64,000 nucleotides of DNA, from assembly GCA_023935145.1 (NCBI GenBank), contig CM043705.1, positions 55,167,084 to 55,231,083 of the forward strand. The letters are read 5' to 3'. Shown piece after piece: positions 43,006 to 55,492 of this stretch (positions are counted from its first letter, which is position 1; each line of letters begins with the position of its first letter). The notes under the pieces were generated by a model. It saw only the letters and a program-made list of their open reading frames with translations, ran no database searches and had not been told where the DNA came from. Position numbers and translations under genes: made by a program. The DNA comes from Bretschneidera sinensis (lineage: Eukaryota; Streptophyta; Magnoliopsida; Brassicales; Akaniaceae).

Positions 43006-45369
43006 TTTGTGTTTTTGTTTTATTGTTTCTTACAAAAAAAAATTGATTAAATCACTTTATTTCGAAGAAAATTTCGATCAAACACCTTAACAAAAATCAA
43101 GATAAAATGTAAAATAATCTCACCCCAAAATATAAGGAGTAAATTCATAATTTAGCTTATGAAAGTTTTATAAGACATTGTAAAGCTCCAATTTTTGTAG
43201 TTTTAGATAGCTAATTAAAAGCATTTTTTTACTTTTTAATGAATGAAAGTGTTTTGATATATGTTTGGTTAAAACTTAATAATTTCAACTTTAAAAAATT
43301 AATAAGGTAAAAAAACTAAGTGAGATTGTAATAAAATGTTTTCATGAAAAAGAATAAAAACATTTTCATATAAATCTACAACAAATAGAGTTTAAGGCTC
43401 ATCACGAGTTCATTTGAAAGTACAATGTAAAAGGTACAATAATCATTAAATCGGAGATACTTTTTTACAAAAAAAAAAAAGATATATATTCCATCCGTCC
43501 AAGTAATTGAGATCTTCCTCACAAAATAAAAAGTAATTGATCTTAAAATCTACTAAATTTTTTTAGTGTAATAAAATATAACTGATTTAATCTACAACTC
43601 GCGCGGTCAAAAAATTTTATACGAAAATATCTCTCTTTGTCCTTGTACATCATAATAGCATCGGGCTTATCATTAGAGAGGAGCTTAAAATAATGAAATT
43701 ACTTTGTTTTAAAGATATTTTTTTCATCTTCCTTTTTTTTTAAAGATGTATATTGGATATCTTGTGAGCAGAAAAAAACGATGACATACAAAATCCAATC
43801 GTTTTAAGTAACATCATCAAACTTGTGAAGCTTTCCAATTCTGATTAGCCTTTGCAAATAACAACACTGATGCAATGACTATTGTAGTAATTCTTGTATC
43901 ACATGCGCCTTATCCAGTATCTTATCTTTCTGTCCCCCTAATTAATGGAGTATATATCTTATCCTCTAATCAGTTGAGATAATGCCACGTTTGTTTCTAC
44001 ACTACGTACTAAATATAGTGGCCATGGTCACTATTTTTTTTTATGTTCAATTTGATCATTAAACTTGAATTTATCACAATTTAGTCATTAAATTTTGATT
44101 AATATTCTAATTCAATCACAATTATGATTGTGATTAGAATTCTTTAACGTTGTTTGCTTACTACAATGTTTGCAGCAGATTTAAGCACGTTTAAATCTCT
44201 TCCAAGGTAAAAGTTTCTTTGATCACACTTAGACAAGTTGATTTAAGTTTATTTAAATCTAATCTCAAACAACACCTTACATAACATCTAATCAGCTTGA
44301 CTTCGCATATATACACATGAGTGTTACGCTCATCTAGGATTTTACACTAAAAAAAAAACAAGTGACTCTTTTTTCCAAACTTAAATAGATTTTAGAGAGC
44401 ATAACGAGAGAGATGAAGGTTCGTGTTGTCGACTTTAGAGAGGAAATAAAGATTACAAGCATATTAAAAGCTTATTTTTTAAAAAGTTTGCCCAAATTTG
44501 AAGCTGTTGGGAATGGAGAAACCCAACAACTACTCTTCATTAAGGTCTTATGCATGTAGAGCCAATTACCGGTAATTTTGAGTGTATGGTAGAGAAATTC
44601 TTACTTGCACCTGATGCAAAACCTCATTTTTGCACCGGGTGAAAACTTCACTCATAATTATTAGGTAATTTCACTAGTAATATCCATACAGCTACTATTT
44701 ACGTTACCAGTGAAATTATCTATCAATTTCAGTTAAATTTCCATCCGATACAAAAATTAAGTTTTATATCATGTGCATGTAAGAAATTCTCAAACATGAT
44801 GAGCGTGATAACATTTTCTTCTTTTGTTATCTTCCTATTTTTTTCTTCCTTTTCTCTCTTAAACTCGTGCAGTATCATGAGAATCTCTCGCATAAACTTT
44901 TCTCTTTAACATTTAAATGGAGGAGTTGAAGAGAATTGATATTTTAGGTTAAAGAGGATGATATGGTGTTTTAAGCAAGTAATTTTTCTGTTAATTCTCA
45001 CTTGTCACGTAAGAGGCATCTGATGCTTTCATGGTAATTCCATCAAATTATGTTTAACGATAGTCAAAATAATGATTGAATTGAATCATTAATCAAAGTT
45101 TAATGATATGATAATAACAAATAAAAGTTAAATGAGAAAATAGTGTATTAAGCCAAACATAACTAATTTGCTAATTGGTCCAAAAAACATAACTAATTTG
45201 CTAAGTTGCTCTTAAACTTAAGGAATAGGCTACCTTAGCTGTGAAGATAAATTTGACATGTCACAAATGAGATAAAAAAGGCAAATTTGATGGAGAAAAT
45301 GACCTATCTATTTTCATCATTTTAAGGGAAAGTGATATCTATTAATATATTTTTTAGAAAGATATCTAT

Positions 45370-45372
<3 letters not shown>
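43006..45372. other. Intergenic DNA with MITE-like remnants
   Basis: At 43487-43513 TTCCATCCGTCCAAGTAATT resembles one terminal repeat of a Stowaway/mariner MITE; the other end was not found. At 44028-44118 and 45057-45150 two arms share CATTAAA-TTTTGATTAAT and AATTCAATCA in inverted orientation, with CACTATTTT at the outer ends. They suggest a 1.1-kb element with imperfect terminal repeats and no coding capacity. No target duplication was found. Confidence 0.4.

Positions 45373-45440
<68 letters not shown>
45373..45440. repeat. (TA)n microsatellite
   Basis: About 68 bp of uninterrupted TA, roughly 1.1 kb upstream of the RING-CH gene. Confidence 0.95.
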
Positions 45441-45441
<1 letters not shown>

Positions 45442-46501
45442 CATTTTTGTGAAAAGCTAAAAAGGCTACAAGCAACTCAAATTTGGCCTGGTCCATATTT
45501 GCCAAACCTAATACAGAGTACTACATATTTTAGGAATAAGAATACAATCCACAACAACTAACATCATTTTTTAACCATTGATTCAAGAATTTTAAAAGAA
45601 GAAATCAAAACTAAACACATCCAATTTCTTTCTCTTAAAAAAAACTGAAAATGGGATAACTTTTTTTAAAATTTTCTTAATTGTTGAGATAAAATAATTG
45701 TGGGGATATGAAGTACATTAATAATCATAAAAAATTGAATAGTAATTTTAATATTTAATTTTTATAATTTTTAAAAATAATTATTATTTAAGTTTTTTTT
45801 ATGATTATTGATAAAAAAAAATTAATTTCATAATAACTCCCGCTTATAAATAAAAATTCGGTGCCAACTGCCAACCCTATTCTATAATTTCATATTTCTA
45901 CGGGAACAGGCCGTTTAAGCTCAACGCGGCAATACATGCTGAAATGACGAAATACCCTCGAAACAGTACCGAAATGACGAAAATGTACCTTAAAGCCGTT
46001 GGTCGGAAGTCAACGTACCTTAGACGATCGTTAATTTCCGAGGCTTAAGACGCTAAAACCAAAGCCTTAATTAATTATATTACTACTGTCACTGTGCCAA
46101 CTAAAAAAAATATCCTGAAAGCTCTATAGAAATTTAGAAAACGCGTTTTAGCAAAACACCAATAACGATTACCTCTCCTTCTTTTGTTCTAAGCCTCTAA
46201 ACATCACAAACCACAGGCTTTGGGCATTTCACGCCTTTTTTGCAGGTAACTTTTTGTTTTTGTTTCTTTTCGGCTTCTCTTTTCTCTCGCTTTCTGGGAA
46301 ACCTCCGATCCGCGTTGCTCCACGCCAGCGCGATCCTTGGTTTCTACTTTCTAGGGTTCCACATTTCGTATAGAATAATTTGTGTTTCTATCTTTTTTTA
46401 ATTTTTATTGTTCAATTACCATAGGTCTTTTTCGTGTTTCCTTTTGTTTTTTATTTTTGAAGAGAGACAAAAAAGGAGAAGGAATTTATAAAGAAGAAGA
46501 A
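45441..46501 (+). promoter_or_regulatory. Upstream region and 5' UTR of the RING-CH gene
   Basis: AT-rich up to about 45840, then a less AT-rich stretch. The likely transcribed leader begins in the C/T-rich part after 46150 (CTCTCCTTCTTTTGTTC). A donor-like GCAG|GTAACT lies at about 46246, and acceptor-like sites lie at about 46422 (CCATAG) and 46462 (TTTTGAAG), so a 5' UTR intron is likely. No sure TATA box. Confidence 0.45.
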
Positions 46502-49435
46502 ATGAGTGATCACCTGGTGCTGTATGTGGACCGCCTGGTGAGTCCGGCTGCCGTACATCCGGTCCATGGGGAGACTGAGAAGACCGACTCCGAAATCGCG
46601 GGGCCGTCGAATTCGGCGGCGGTGGAACACAACGGAAACGAGGTTTCCGGCGAGGAGGAGCCGCTGATTCAGGTGGCGGAGTGCCGCATTTGCCAGGACG
46701 AGGATTCCATTAGGAATCTCGAGACTCCCTGCGCTTGCAGTGGCAGCCTTAAGGTTTTAATATAATTAATCGCCTTGTTTTTGGATTTTAGTAATTTTGT
46801 GTTATTGTTTGTTAAAGTTGAAAATTGAAATAATTCTAAAAAAAAGTTGAAAATTGAAATATTCAGCTTCACTTAATTTTTTAAATTCGTAATTTTGATG
46901 GCCTCTGTTTTCGAGCTCTTGAGATTTCGTGATGTTTTATTTGGTATATGTAAGGTGCATGATGCATCTTCGTTGGATTATAGAGGGGAATAAAAGTTTG
47001 GTGTATTTGTTAGATTTTCTTTGGCAAATGAGATAAGAATTTTTTTCTGTATACTGGCGGGGCGTATAGACTTGTCCTTTGCTGTGCTGTGTTCTTCTGA
47101 ATATGGACAATTCTGTTTAGAGTCTTCCTAATGACCGTTTGTTGGCTATTTATTAGCGTGGAATATTGATTTTAGGGAATTTTTGTTATTTTCTAATCAG
47201 AGTTGTAATGACGTCATGATTATGTTGTTTATGCTTCTGTTGAATATTGATGAGCTTTATGTTTTATGCAGTATGCTCACAGAAAGTGTGTTCAGCATTG
47301 GTGCAACGAGAAAGGTGATATTACTTGTGAGATCTGTCATCAGGTATCGTTGCTATCCCTGTTCTGTTGTGCTATATCATAGCTGTAGCCAATGCATGTT
47401 CTTTGAGATGAAAATTTAATAATTTACTCATAGTGAATAACCTGAGATATGTGGTAATAAAAGAGATGTCATACAATGTGACCTTGGATAAACTTCAAGC
47501 TTCTTGCTTTTTAGGAGAAAAATATGACTTGAACGAAATAAATAAATAAAGGTTGCGGGCACATGCACCAACACATATACTTGTTATGCTAGTCTAAGTT
47601 ATATTGCTTTGTTATATCTTACGTCTAAGAATTTATCATCATTATATGCTATCTTTTTAGTTTTGCCATCATCTTTTGATTCTTTTCTAATCAAACCAGA
47701 CGTTTGTATTATTGAAATGACTATGGATGAGGCACATCCATTTCTACTTTGTTCACTGTTAGATTCTTTTAAGTTATATCAAATGATATTTGATCCCTGA
47801 TTGTGGCATTTTCTAATTGATTATAGCCCTACCAACCTGGTTATACTGCTCCACCTCCTCGTGCAGAAGAAACTGCTATTGATATTGGGTAAGTTCAATT
47901 TTCTTATATTTCATTCTTTTATAAAATATGACATGGATTGGAAATATTGATTTGGATGTGCATTATAAATATATTAATATCAATCTTGGTGGTCTTAACC
48001 ATGATGGTTTATGATACTATTTTTTGGTTCATGGATGTCTCTTGTAGTGGAGGCTGGACAATCTCTGGTACCCCTTTGGATTTGCGCAATCCTCGCCTCT
48101 TGGCCATTGCCGAGGCAGAACGTCAATTTTTGGAAGCTGAGTATGATGAGTATTCTGCTTCAAATGCCAGTGGAGCTGCATTTTGCCGTTCAGCTGCTCT
48201 AATTGTAAGCCTAAACTTTTAGCTTCTAGACAATTATTTTCTGAGTTTCAAAATATTTTATTAGCACTGCAATCATTGATGTGCTAATGATATGATTTCA
48301 TGCCTTTGGGTGTACTAATCATAGCTTATATATGATTAATTGATAAGCCGCGTGTTAAGGATATGGAGGCAGAGATAGGGAAAGAGATTTCATTGTTTGT
48401 TATGACTGCTGAGCACTCAAGTTGAAGGTCTTACCTTTCTAAGGCACACATTTACTCACTTAGTTTATTAGCAAGTAATAGTTGGAGAATATTTTTACAA
48501 CAGTGGATGAAACCTACTTACACTATCCTTTGGGGGCTTCAACTTCCAACCTCACGTGAGGTCTCCAGGGAGCTACCAAGATACAGCATGGCCTCAAGCT
48601 TTGTGTAGTCACTCTCATTTACAATTTTCCATGTCCCCCCCCCCCCCCCCCCCAATCCATTTTTTTTTATGATCATTGTAATCAAGTGTTGATTTTAAAG
48701 CTCAATTGCTTCTTTTTTGCCAGTTAATGGCCCTTTTGATCTTGCGGCACGCATTGAACATCACAGATGCTGATGAAGAAGATGATGTGTCTACATTTTT
48801 CTCTGTAAGTGAAACCCAAGTTTCCATTTTGCTCAATTATATGCCTATGCTGTTCTTTGTTATTTAGCATAAGTTTAGTGAATGGTTGAAACAAGCTGAT
48901 TAACGGGTATGATGCTGTGCAGCTTTTCTTGCTTCGGGCTGCTGGGTTTCTTTTGCCATGCTACATCATGGCTTGGGCCATCAGTGTCTTGCAGCGTCGG
49001 AGGCAAAGGCAGGTGAGTATCTCATTTGTCTACTTTTGATTGTTTTTCTCATATTTGTTTCATTCTGACTTGAGAAGGCCAGAAAGGGAAAAAAATGAAT
49101 GAGATATAAATTCTTTATTTCTTATGTACCCTACCTTTTCTTGTCAACTTTTTGGTGAAAAAAGCTCTCTGGCTAAACTGTTTGGTGAAATACGCTCCCC
49201 CTGTTGCTTTTGGCCTTTGGACAAACTTTCTACAGCCTAAAACCATTACAAGATGCATGTAATTTTACTTGAGTTGGGAAGTTCCATTGAGTGTGTAAAG
49301 TTGTTGATGAAACAGGAGGCAGCCGCGTTGGCAGCAACCCAAGTTGCTTTTGTGCTACAATCTGGGCAACATAGGGGCATGCACTTTACTATAGCTTCAG
49401 GACCGTCTGTGACTGCACACCAGGAGACTGTTTGA
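46502..49435 (+). CDS. RING-CH (MARCH-type) membrane E3 ubiquitin ligase, 7 coding exons, 277 residues
   Basis: Exons: 46502-46753, 47272-47343, 47827-47888, 48048-48204, 48724-48804, 48923-49012, 49316-49435. All introns are GT-AG, the phases fit and the frame ends with TGA at 49435. The product binds an E2 enzyme and transfers ubiquitin, probably at an endomembrane. The RING-CH (C4HC3) ligands are Cys61, Cys64, Cys77, Cys79, His87, Cys90, Cys103 and Cys106, split over exons 1 and 2. Residues 131-160 (GWTISGTPLDLRNPRLLAIA, then EAERQFLEAEYDEY) and the end (QRRRQRQEAAALAATQVAF) are typical of the plant family with domain DUF3675. Two hydrophobic segments at about 173-193 and 206-230 should cross the membrane. 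The ATG follows an in-frame leader; the acidic, low-complexity N-terminus before residue 60 is usual. It looks intact. The family is sure; the substrate and exact paralogue are unknown. Confidence 0.93.
48635..48653. repeat. C19 homopolymer in intron 4 of the RING-CH gene
   Basis: Nineteen C residues in a row inside the 48205-48723 intron, followed shortly by a T-run. The exact length may be a sequencing or assembly approximation. Confidence 0.9.
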
Positions 49436-52400
49436 TTTTTGTGGGTGCACACAAACTCATGTAATATCATTCTGTACAATATGGGGATAGGGATTAAGCA
49501 GAAAATGAGCGAAGGATAGATAAAACAGGTTCCCTTATCTATAAACTTAAAAAATTTGTTTTGTTTATGAAAAAAATGAAAAGGTTGAGATTACATCTGT
49601 ATTTTTATTCTGTATTAATTACTTGTTTTTTAAGCCATGATTCTCAGTCATTGTTCTATTTGTTCCTCTTATCATGTTTGTATATAATGAATTCAACACT
49701 GCTCAGCTTGAGATGTTACGTCATGTTTGTAGGATAGAGGGAGAGGGGTTTCTCCAGAAGGAAAAAAGTCCATATGCTGCAGTGAAATTTTTCTATGATA
49801 TCATCAATTTGTGTTTTTCTGATTTTTAATATCAGGATGAGTTTTCTTTCTTTGAAAATGGTTTAAGTGCTCTCTTGTTTCCATTTAAATGAAACTTTAC
49901 ACAGCTTTTCTGTATCTGGTGATCTCTTGCCTATTGGGTCATATCTTTCTTACTCTTTAATCTATTTGTCCGTATCTCTAATCACAAATCATCCAAACTC
50001 GACGCTGTGATGATGATTGATCCCATGATTCATCAATAAAAAAAAGCTTAGCTTTTATTATTTATGAGACTTCAACAGGCCTACTGCGGAGGCTGTGAAA
50101 TTAGGTATACCAATTTCTCTGCAAATTTGCTATAAGCCATTATGGAAGTATGGGTACGGATAGCTATGACTCACCTTTGTTGATGAGATGTTTTCAAATC
50201 TTAACTATAGAGTTATATATGCTCCATGAGCACCATTAAACTGCCCACGAGGCCTTCACCGGGCAATGCGGTCTCATAGCTCTGCCTTCACTTCAAACTC
50301 ATTAGAGCACTTGTGAATTGGGAGTCTCGGAGAAGAGCTGCATTTTTTTTTGAAACCGAGAAAAAGGGAAGTTTCACTTCGAAAATTTGGCTGAATAACT
50401 CCACAGTTTTAAAATCAGAAGTTTTTAATTCAATGGTTATTGGTTTAAGTTAAATGTATTTGAGTCCGTTGATCTTGAATTCGATTTTATAGGCTAATAA
50501 GTTAATAACTTTTTTATGAATAAAAAATGGTTATTGCGTGGGTGAGTAAAAATTAAGATAAGTTAAACTCGATATAAAAAGAAAAGAAAAAACACATTTA
50601 GTCTTCACAGTTTGTCTCTAGTTCAAACTGATTCCCAAGCTTTCAATTGTAACAAATGAGTCTTTAAACTATCAATTTTGTCCAATTAAGACCTTTCGTC
50701 AAATATCCTTAATTTCGATTGTGACGATTTATATCCCACATTTGTAGTATAATGGAAAAAATCTTAATATATATATAAGAGTTCATAAACTCAAGAATAT
50801 GTTAAGATTGCACTTTTGGAGATTGGTAAATGGTGTTATAAATGGTATGAGAGCCTATTCATACCCACTACCATATTGGATGTTTGGTACTTATCAAGGT
50901 GGGAGAGCAAACTACAACGACTGTGTTATTTAGCCTTAAAAATTTATACCAAATGTGCTATATAGGTAAGCAACCACCGCATCTAATATGGTTTGGGATG
51001 AGCATGAGTCAATTTAAGTCGGGTTAACATAAAAAATCAACCTAAACTATATATACCTGATTGAAAAAATCTCAACCCAATCCAACCCATGAACTCGTCC
51101 AACCTTATCTCAACCCAACTCATTCAAATTGGTTTGAGTCATCGGTTTAGTATTTTTTTCACTTAAAAATTAATACAAACATTTTACGTAAGGAAAAATA
51201 TTTTACCATAATTATTCATCATTTAATAGATCCAAAATCAAATCTATACGAAAATTTATTAAATCTTACAAACCATCATTTATAATTTAAGTACCTTAAA
51301 TCACTTAACACAAAGTTCAAACAATCTTAATTTAATACAAAGCATTCAAAAGTAAATAAAAACTAAATTTTAAGTTGTTTCATAAATTCTTTAAAACTTC
51401 AATACTAGTATAGACTTTGTCCTATAATCTCTATAACCAAGTTCCACTATATCAAAAATATAAAAGTGAATGAATATAAGATAAACAAATCAATTCAACA
51501 AGCTTTTGGAAAGTATATTGAAAATCCGAAAAAAAATACTTTCATGAGAACAAACAATATTCTTAAATTAAAAAGTACTCCCTTTGTCTCAATTTGTATG
51601 TTACAGTTGACTTTTTGAAGCGATTTTGACTTTATTTTTTTTAATATGTTATTGATTCAAAATTATAAATAAAAAAATTTAAATACTTGCGAACTTTATG
51701 AAACTATATTTGTAAAATTTTAATTATTTTCTTAATTTAAAGTTCAAGAAAAAATTAATCATTTAAGGTAAAAAAAAGAAATGTAGTCCATCAAATATAT
51801 ACACAAAAAATACGTATTGCAATCTAAACTAACTTACCAATATATAAATGTAATACATTAATCCTTAAAGTAAGTGTATTTTATATATATATATATATAT
51901 ATAATAATCAAGTTATTGATTTAAGTAATCCACTAAATTTAAAAATTTCTCAACACAAACCCAATTCAATTTTTAAAAATCATAATTCAAACTTAATTCA
52001 TTACACCGGTTTGACCGATCCACCAACCATAATCACAAACAACATAGGTGACGTAAGAGTGTGTATGTGTTGATAAAAGTAGCAAAGAATATATTCTTAC
52101 ATGCTAGTGGTATGATTGCAGTACATGAGAACAAACTTAAAAGTGGAACAGTGGATGATGCATCGCTTCCCGCTTTTTATCATTTGTTTTACGGTAACAT
52201 TCTGTTTGTAGTTCTCCCTTTTGTCTTTCCTTTGAATAGAATATGTGTCAACCTACTCGTTTAACAAGGAAATTGGCAGATTAAATGCTAATCAAATTCT
52301 ATCATATTAATCTACGTACATCTGATTATTTGTATACTTTTTTTTTTTTATTTATAATTGGGTTAAGAGAATTGAATTGATGATCTACATTTCACAATTT

Positions 52401-53089
52401 AATATTGTTTTTGAATTTTTTAATCATAAGCATATACAAAATCATTTTCATTATATAATTGATGTGTGATGACTCAAATGCATGAGTTTTTATATAAAAA
52501 AAAAAAACGTGACTGAAAAATACAAATCAAATAGATCGAATAACTGAAACTAATATTTTTTATTTTTCAAAAACTCTATCGTGATAAACTTATATGATAT
52601 TCACACATTCGCTTGGTTCATATAATATGGCTTTACATCAATAGCACATATAATAAGTATTCACAACTTAAGCAAACAGATTAAAGGAAAGAAAAAAAGA
52701 AGAATTTTGAAAGTGGGAATAGTTTCGAAGATGGGGCTATGATCTGTAACAGTTACAAACTCAGTTTGCTTTATCTGCTTTAGCTTGCTTTGGTACGTTT
52801 CCTTTGAACCCTTTATATGTCATTACACTGAGACCATTCCAAGGTGAGTGGCCTAAGCTTATGGTCCCCCAGTCTTAAATCTTAAATGAAAGTACTTAAA
52901 AGTCACAACTTTAAGACCAATCTCGAGATCTACAAAAGCCGTAATTTGCAATTTTTCCTTTTTTTTTTAATTTTTATGGTAAGATTTCTTTCTTTAATAA
53001 CTTATCAAAAATAAAAATAAAAAACAATATTTCTTTGTTTAATAGTAAATTATTCCGGAGCGAACATGGCTATCTTAGGATTATGATGT
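49436..53089. other. 3' flank of the RING-CH gene and intergenic DNA
   Basis: No further gene is supportable. 50580-50720 is a T/C-rich repeat of the AGTCTT-AAACT-ATCAATT type common in plant repeats. 51000-51160 has repeated CAACCCAA words. 51579-51780 begins CTCCCTTTGTCTCAATTTGT, resembling a Stowaway-type MITE end with no partner found. Short TA runs occur at 51884-51902. The 52061-52264 frame is unassigned. Confidence 0.5.
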
Positions 53090-53339
53090 TAACCAACTGA
53101 GAAATTATTTGATGTTTCTTATCCTATGCAATGTTATCATTCGTCCTTTAGTAATATAAGGAACTCAAGTGGTAATTCCAAGTGACTCGAGTAGTAACAC
53201 AACACATTGGTATTACTCAAATTCTTTGGAATTACCACTCGAGTTCTTTGGAATTACCATTTGAGTTCATCATATTACCAATGGACAAATGATAACACTA
53301 CATAGGATAAGAAACATTCAATAATTTCTCTAACCAACT
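53090..53339. mobile_element. Mutator-type hairpin MITE with 9-bp target duplication
   Basis: TAACCAACT at 53090-53098 and 53331-53339 flanks a 232-bp element (53099-53330). Its first 60 bases (GAGAAATTATTTGATGTTTC...) are nearly the exact reverse complement of the last 60. Inner parts also pair (AACTCAAGTGGTAATTCCAA with its complement), so the whole element can fold into one long hairpin. It has no coding capacity. A 9-bp target duplication is the mark of Mutator-like elements. Confidence 0.92.
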
Positions 53340-55207
53340 TAAACAAAAGATAAAGCAAATATAAAGAGCTATATTTAACCTTAAAGATGGTACGTACGGT
53401 ACCACAATCCTAAGCAACAAGGTCCCATCTTTCAATAGTGAGTCGAGGATATTTTATCCGATAACCTGACATAAATCAATATTTTCATTTGATCCACGTG
53501 TAAAAACGTTCACACAATATAAATAGAGACGAATTTCCTTAAAAAAAATAAAAATGTTCAAAAGTACTTATAAATGGATCGGTTTAAATGAATACTGCAT
53601 GTATCTCACGTGCACGCATGTGAGCAACTCAACATTTATACAAAAACCACATGGAGAATCTTAATTTTCTATATAATGCTATTGTTAAATAAATACCAAA
53701 AAAAATACATGCATAAATTATACACATGGATTAATTGCCATTCATATGGCAGACAAAAGGAATGCATGGTGAATGAAACCCTTCGAAGGAAATTCGAAAC
53801 CTAACTGAAAACAATGGGACTAGAAAGCTATAACTCAGTTACACATTTTACTCTTGTTTCTTTTTTCTTTTTCACTTCAATATTCTGTTCAACTGGATAA
53901 AAGGCAGAGAATCGCCCCACAGCTAGGGTTGTAATGTTTGGACCATGACCAGTCACACTTCACCTTCACCTTCAGTCACACTTCACCTTCATCTTAAGGC
54001 ACAATCAAATCCTATCACCTAGTTTTGATAAAGTGCAATAACTTATGCTTTAGAATGTTCCAAGTTGCATGTGATATTTGTATATCATATTAATAACGGT
54101 AAAAGAAAAGGGAATTAAAGGAAAAGATGGTCTACATGAATAAAAGAGAAAAAAAATACAAATTCAGAGAGAGAAGCTTGAAGCTTGAAGTGGGTCTACT
54201 CTGCATCATTGAAAGGGGGATTAAGAGCTTGGCAAACCAAAGAAGGACAAAGAAAGAAACGAATAAAGAAGCACATTTAGCACAAGAAACCAAGTAGTGT
54301 TATTTTTATTCATAGAGGAGAGTTTGGAATTCTAAAGTGAGGAGATCTTAGAATGGCATAAAGCGAGTGTTTGTTTCTTTTGGCGGCTGCTCTATTCCAC
54401 ATTCTTTTCCCTTCCAAATTGATTCTTTATATAACTATAGCTTGCCACTGTAGCATTCCAACAGTTTTAGGTGGCCCATGGCTCCTCCTGTCTGCCCAGT
54501 CACTCCCATTAAAAAAAAGAAAATGAAAAACTCCCTTTTCTTAATAACCAAGGAATGCTAACTTACCAGAATACCCTGCCATAGAAAAATTTTAATACTG
54601 TTTCAAGAGTAAGATTGTATCTCACAGTTGTTACTTCAAAAAGTTCATGATATGTTAGGCCCTAAAGTACAATTTGATGCCATCCACATCAACTGAACTG
54701 AGCCAAAGCAGCCACAAGCTGACCATGACTATTGGCTGAGCAAGAATATGCCAATCCCTAGTGAATGTACACATAAGCACGGTCGGGTGACGTGGCAATA
54801 AGGCTAAGAGTCCAAGAGACTGGGTTGGCCTTATTTTGGTAGACAAAAGCAAGGCAAATGATAGACATGTAGGGAAACCAATGAAAAAAGATACTTGGCT
54901 TCTCAAGGGTATTGTTCCAACTCCCTTTATTCATCCTTGTTAGATTCTTCCATAACAGCCTTAATTTGCTTAGATTGCAGGCTTATGATTTGGGTGAATC
55001 TAAAATTCCCCTGGGTGTGTTGGGCCCCTCCTTGCTTTATGCTTTAAAGCCCCCTACAAATCCAAGAAGAGCTAAATAACAGGCTTATATCTACAGGAAT
55101 GGAACTTAAGAATAGAAGGATAGCAATTTCAGAACTGCTTATTCTCTCATTACTCTAAACAAAAGAAGATACCTCCGTTATTTCTTGTTTGTTTGAGTCT
55201 AGAAACA
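53340..55207 (+). promoter_or_regulatory. Upstream region of the CLE45-like gene
   Basis: No other gene is supportable. The 53610-53804 frame and the minus-strand 54655-54906 frame have no recognised family. 53950-53995 has three CACTTCACCTTCA words. 54425-54440 has TTTATATAACTATA, but it is about 780 bp from the ATG. The leader before the ATG is A/T-rich with a C/T-rich part at 55140-55200. Confidence 0.4.
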
Positions 55208-55492
55208 ATGGGTTTTAGCGCTCATATCGTGCTTATCCTTCTTATCTGCATTGGGTTACTAGCAGTCCAGCCAGATAAAGTTAGTGGCTTGAGAAGTATA
55301 GATTTTGTCCTCAGACAGAGCCAAGAACGTAGAGTAATAGTGCGACAGAATCAACGTATTCTTAAAGCTGTTGAAATGGAGAGAATGAATACAGAGAAGA
55401 ATTCAGCACGTGTAAACAACACATTTGATCCAAACCAATCAAGCAAAAGAAGAGTAAGACGAGGATCAGATCCTATCCACAACAAGTCTTAA
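55208..55492 (+). CDS. CLE45: CLE peptide precursor, CLE45-like (94 residues)
   Basis: Intronless gene for a secreted peptide hormone precursor. Residues 1-26 are a signal peptide (hydrophobic core HIVLILLICIGLLAV). A variable, Arg/Asn/Gln-rich middle follows. The C-terminal motif RRVRRGSDPIHN (residues 81-92), then KS, is identical to the Arabidopsis CLE45 dodecapeptide as I know it. CLE45 is perceived by the BAM3 receptor kinase in the phloem and holds back protophloem differentiation in the root. The start ATG at 55208 gives a signal peptide right at the N-terminus; an upstream in-frame TTG at 55193 is not needed. The basic residues before the motif (SSKRR) fit proteolytic release. It looks intact. 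Expression and function in this plant are inference. Confidence 0.92.
   Translation: MGFSAHIVLILLICIGLLAVQPDKVSGLRSIDFVLRQSQERRVIVRQNQRILKAVEMERMNTEKNSARVNNTFDPNQSSKRRVRRGSDPIHNKS

Noticed and set aside
45317..45505. 62-codon minus-strand frame with a long Tyr/Ile repeat
   Set aside because: It is a translation of the TA microsatellite.
46382..46501. N-terminal extension of the RING-CH protein
   Set aside because: The upstream in-frame part is Phe-rich, low-complexity UTR or intron-type sequence, and the family starts at MSDHLVLYVDRLV.
49253..49435. A separate short plus-strand gene at the end of the RING-CH locus
   Set aside because: Its coding part is the last exon of the RING-CH gene after the acceptor at 49315; the upstream part is intron.
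54655..54906. 83-codon hydrophobic minus-strand frame upstream of CLE45
   Set aside because: No homologous family or splice context recognised; compatible with chance.
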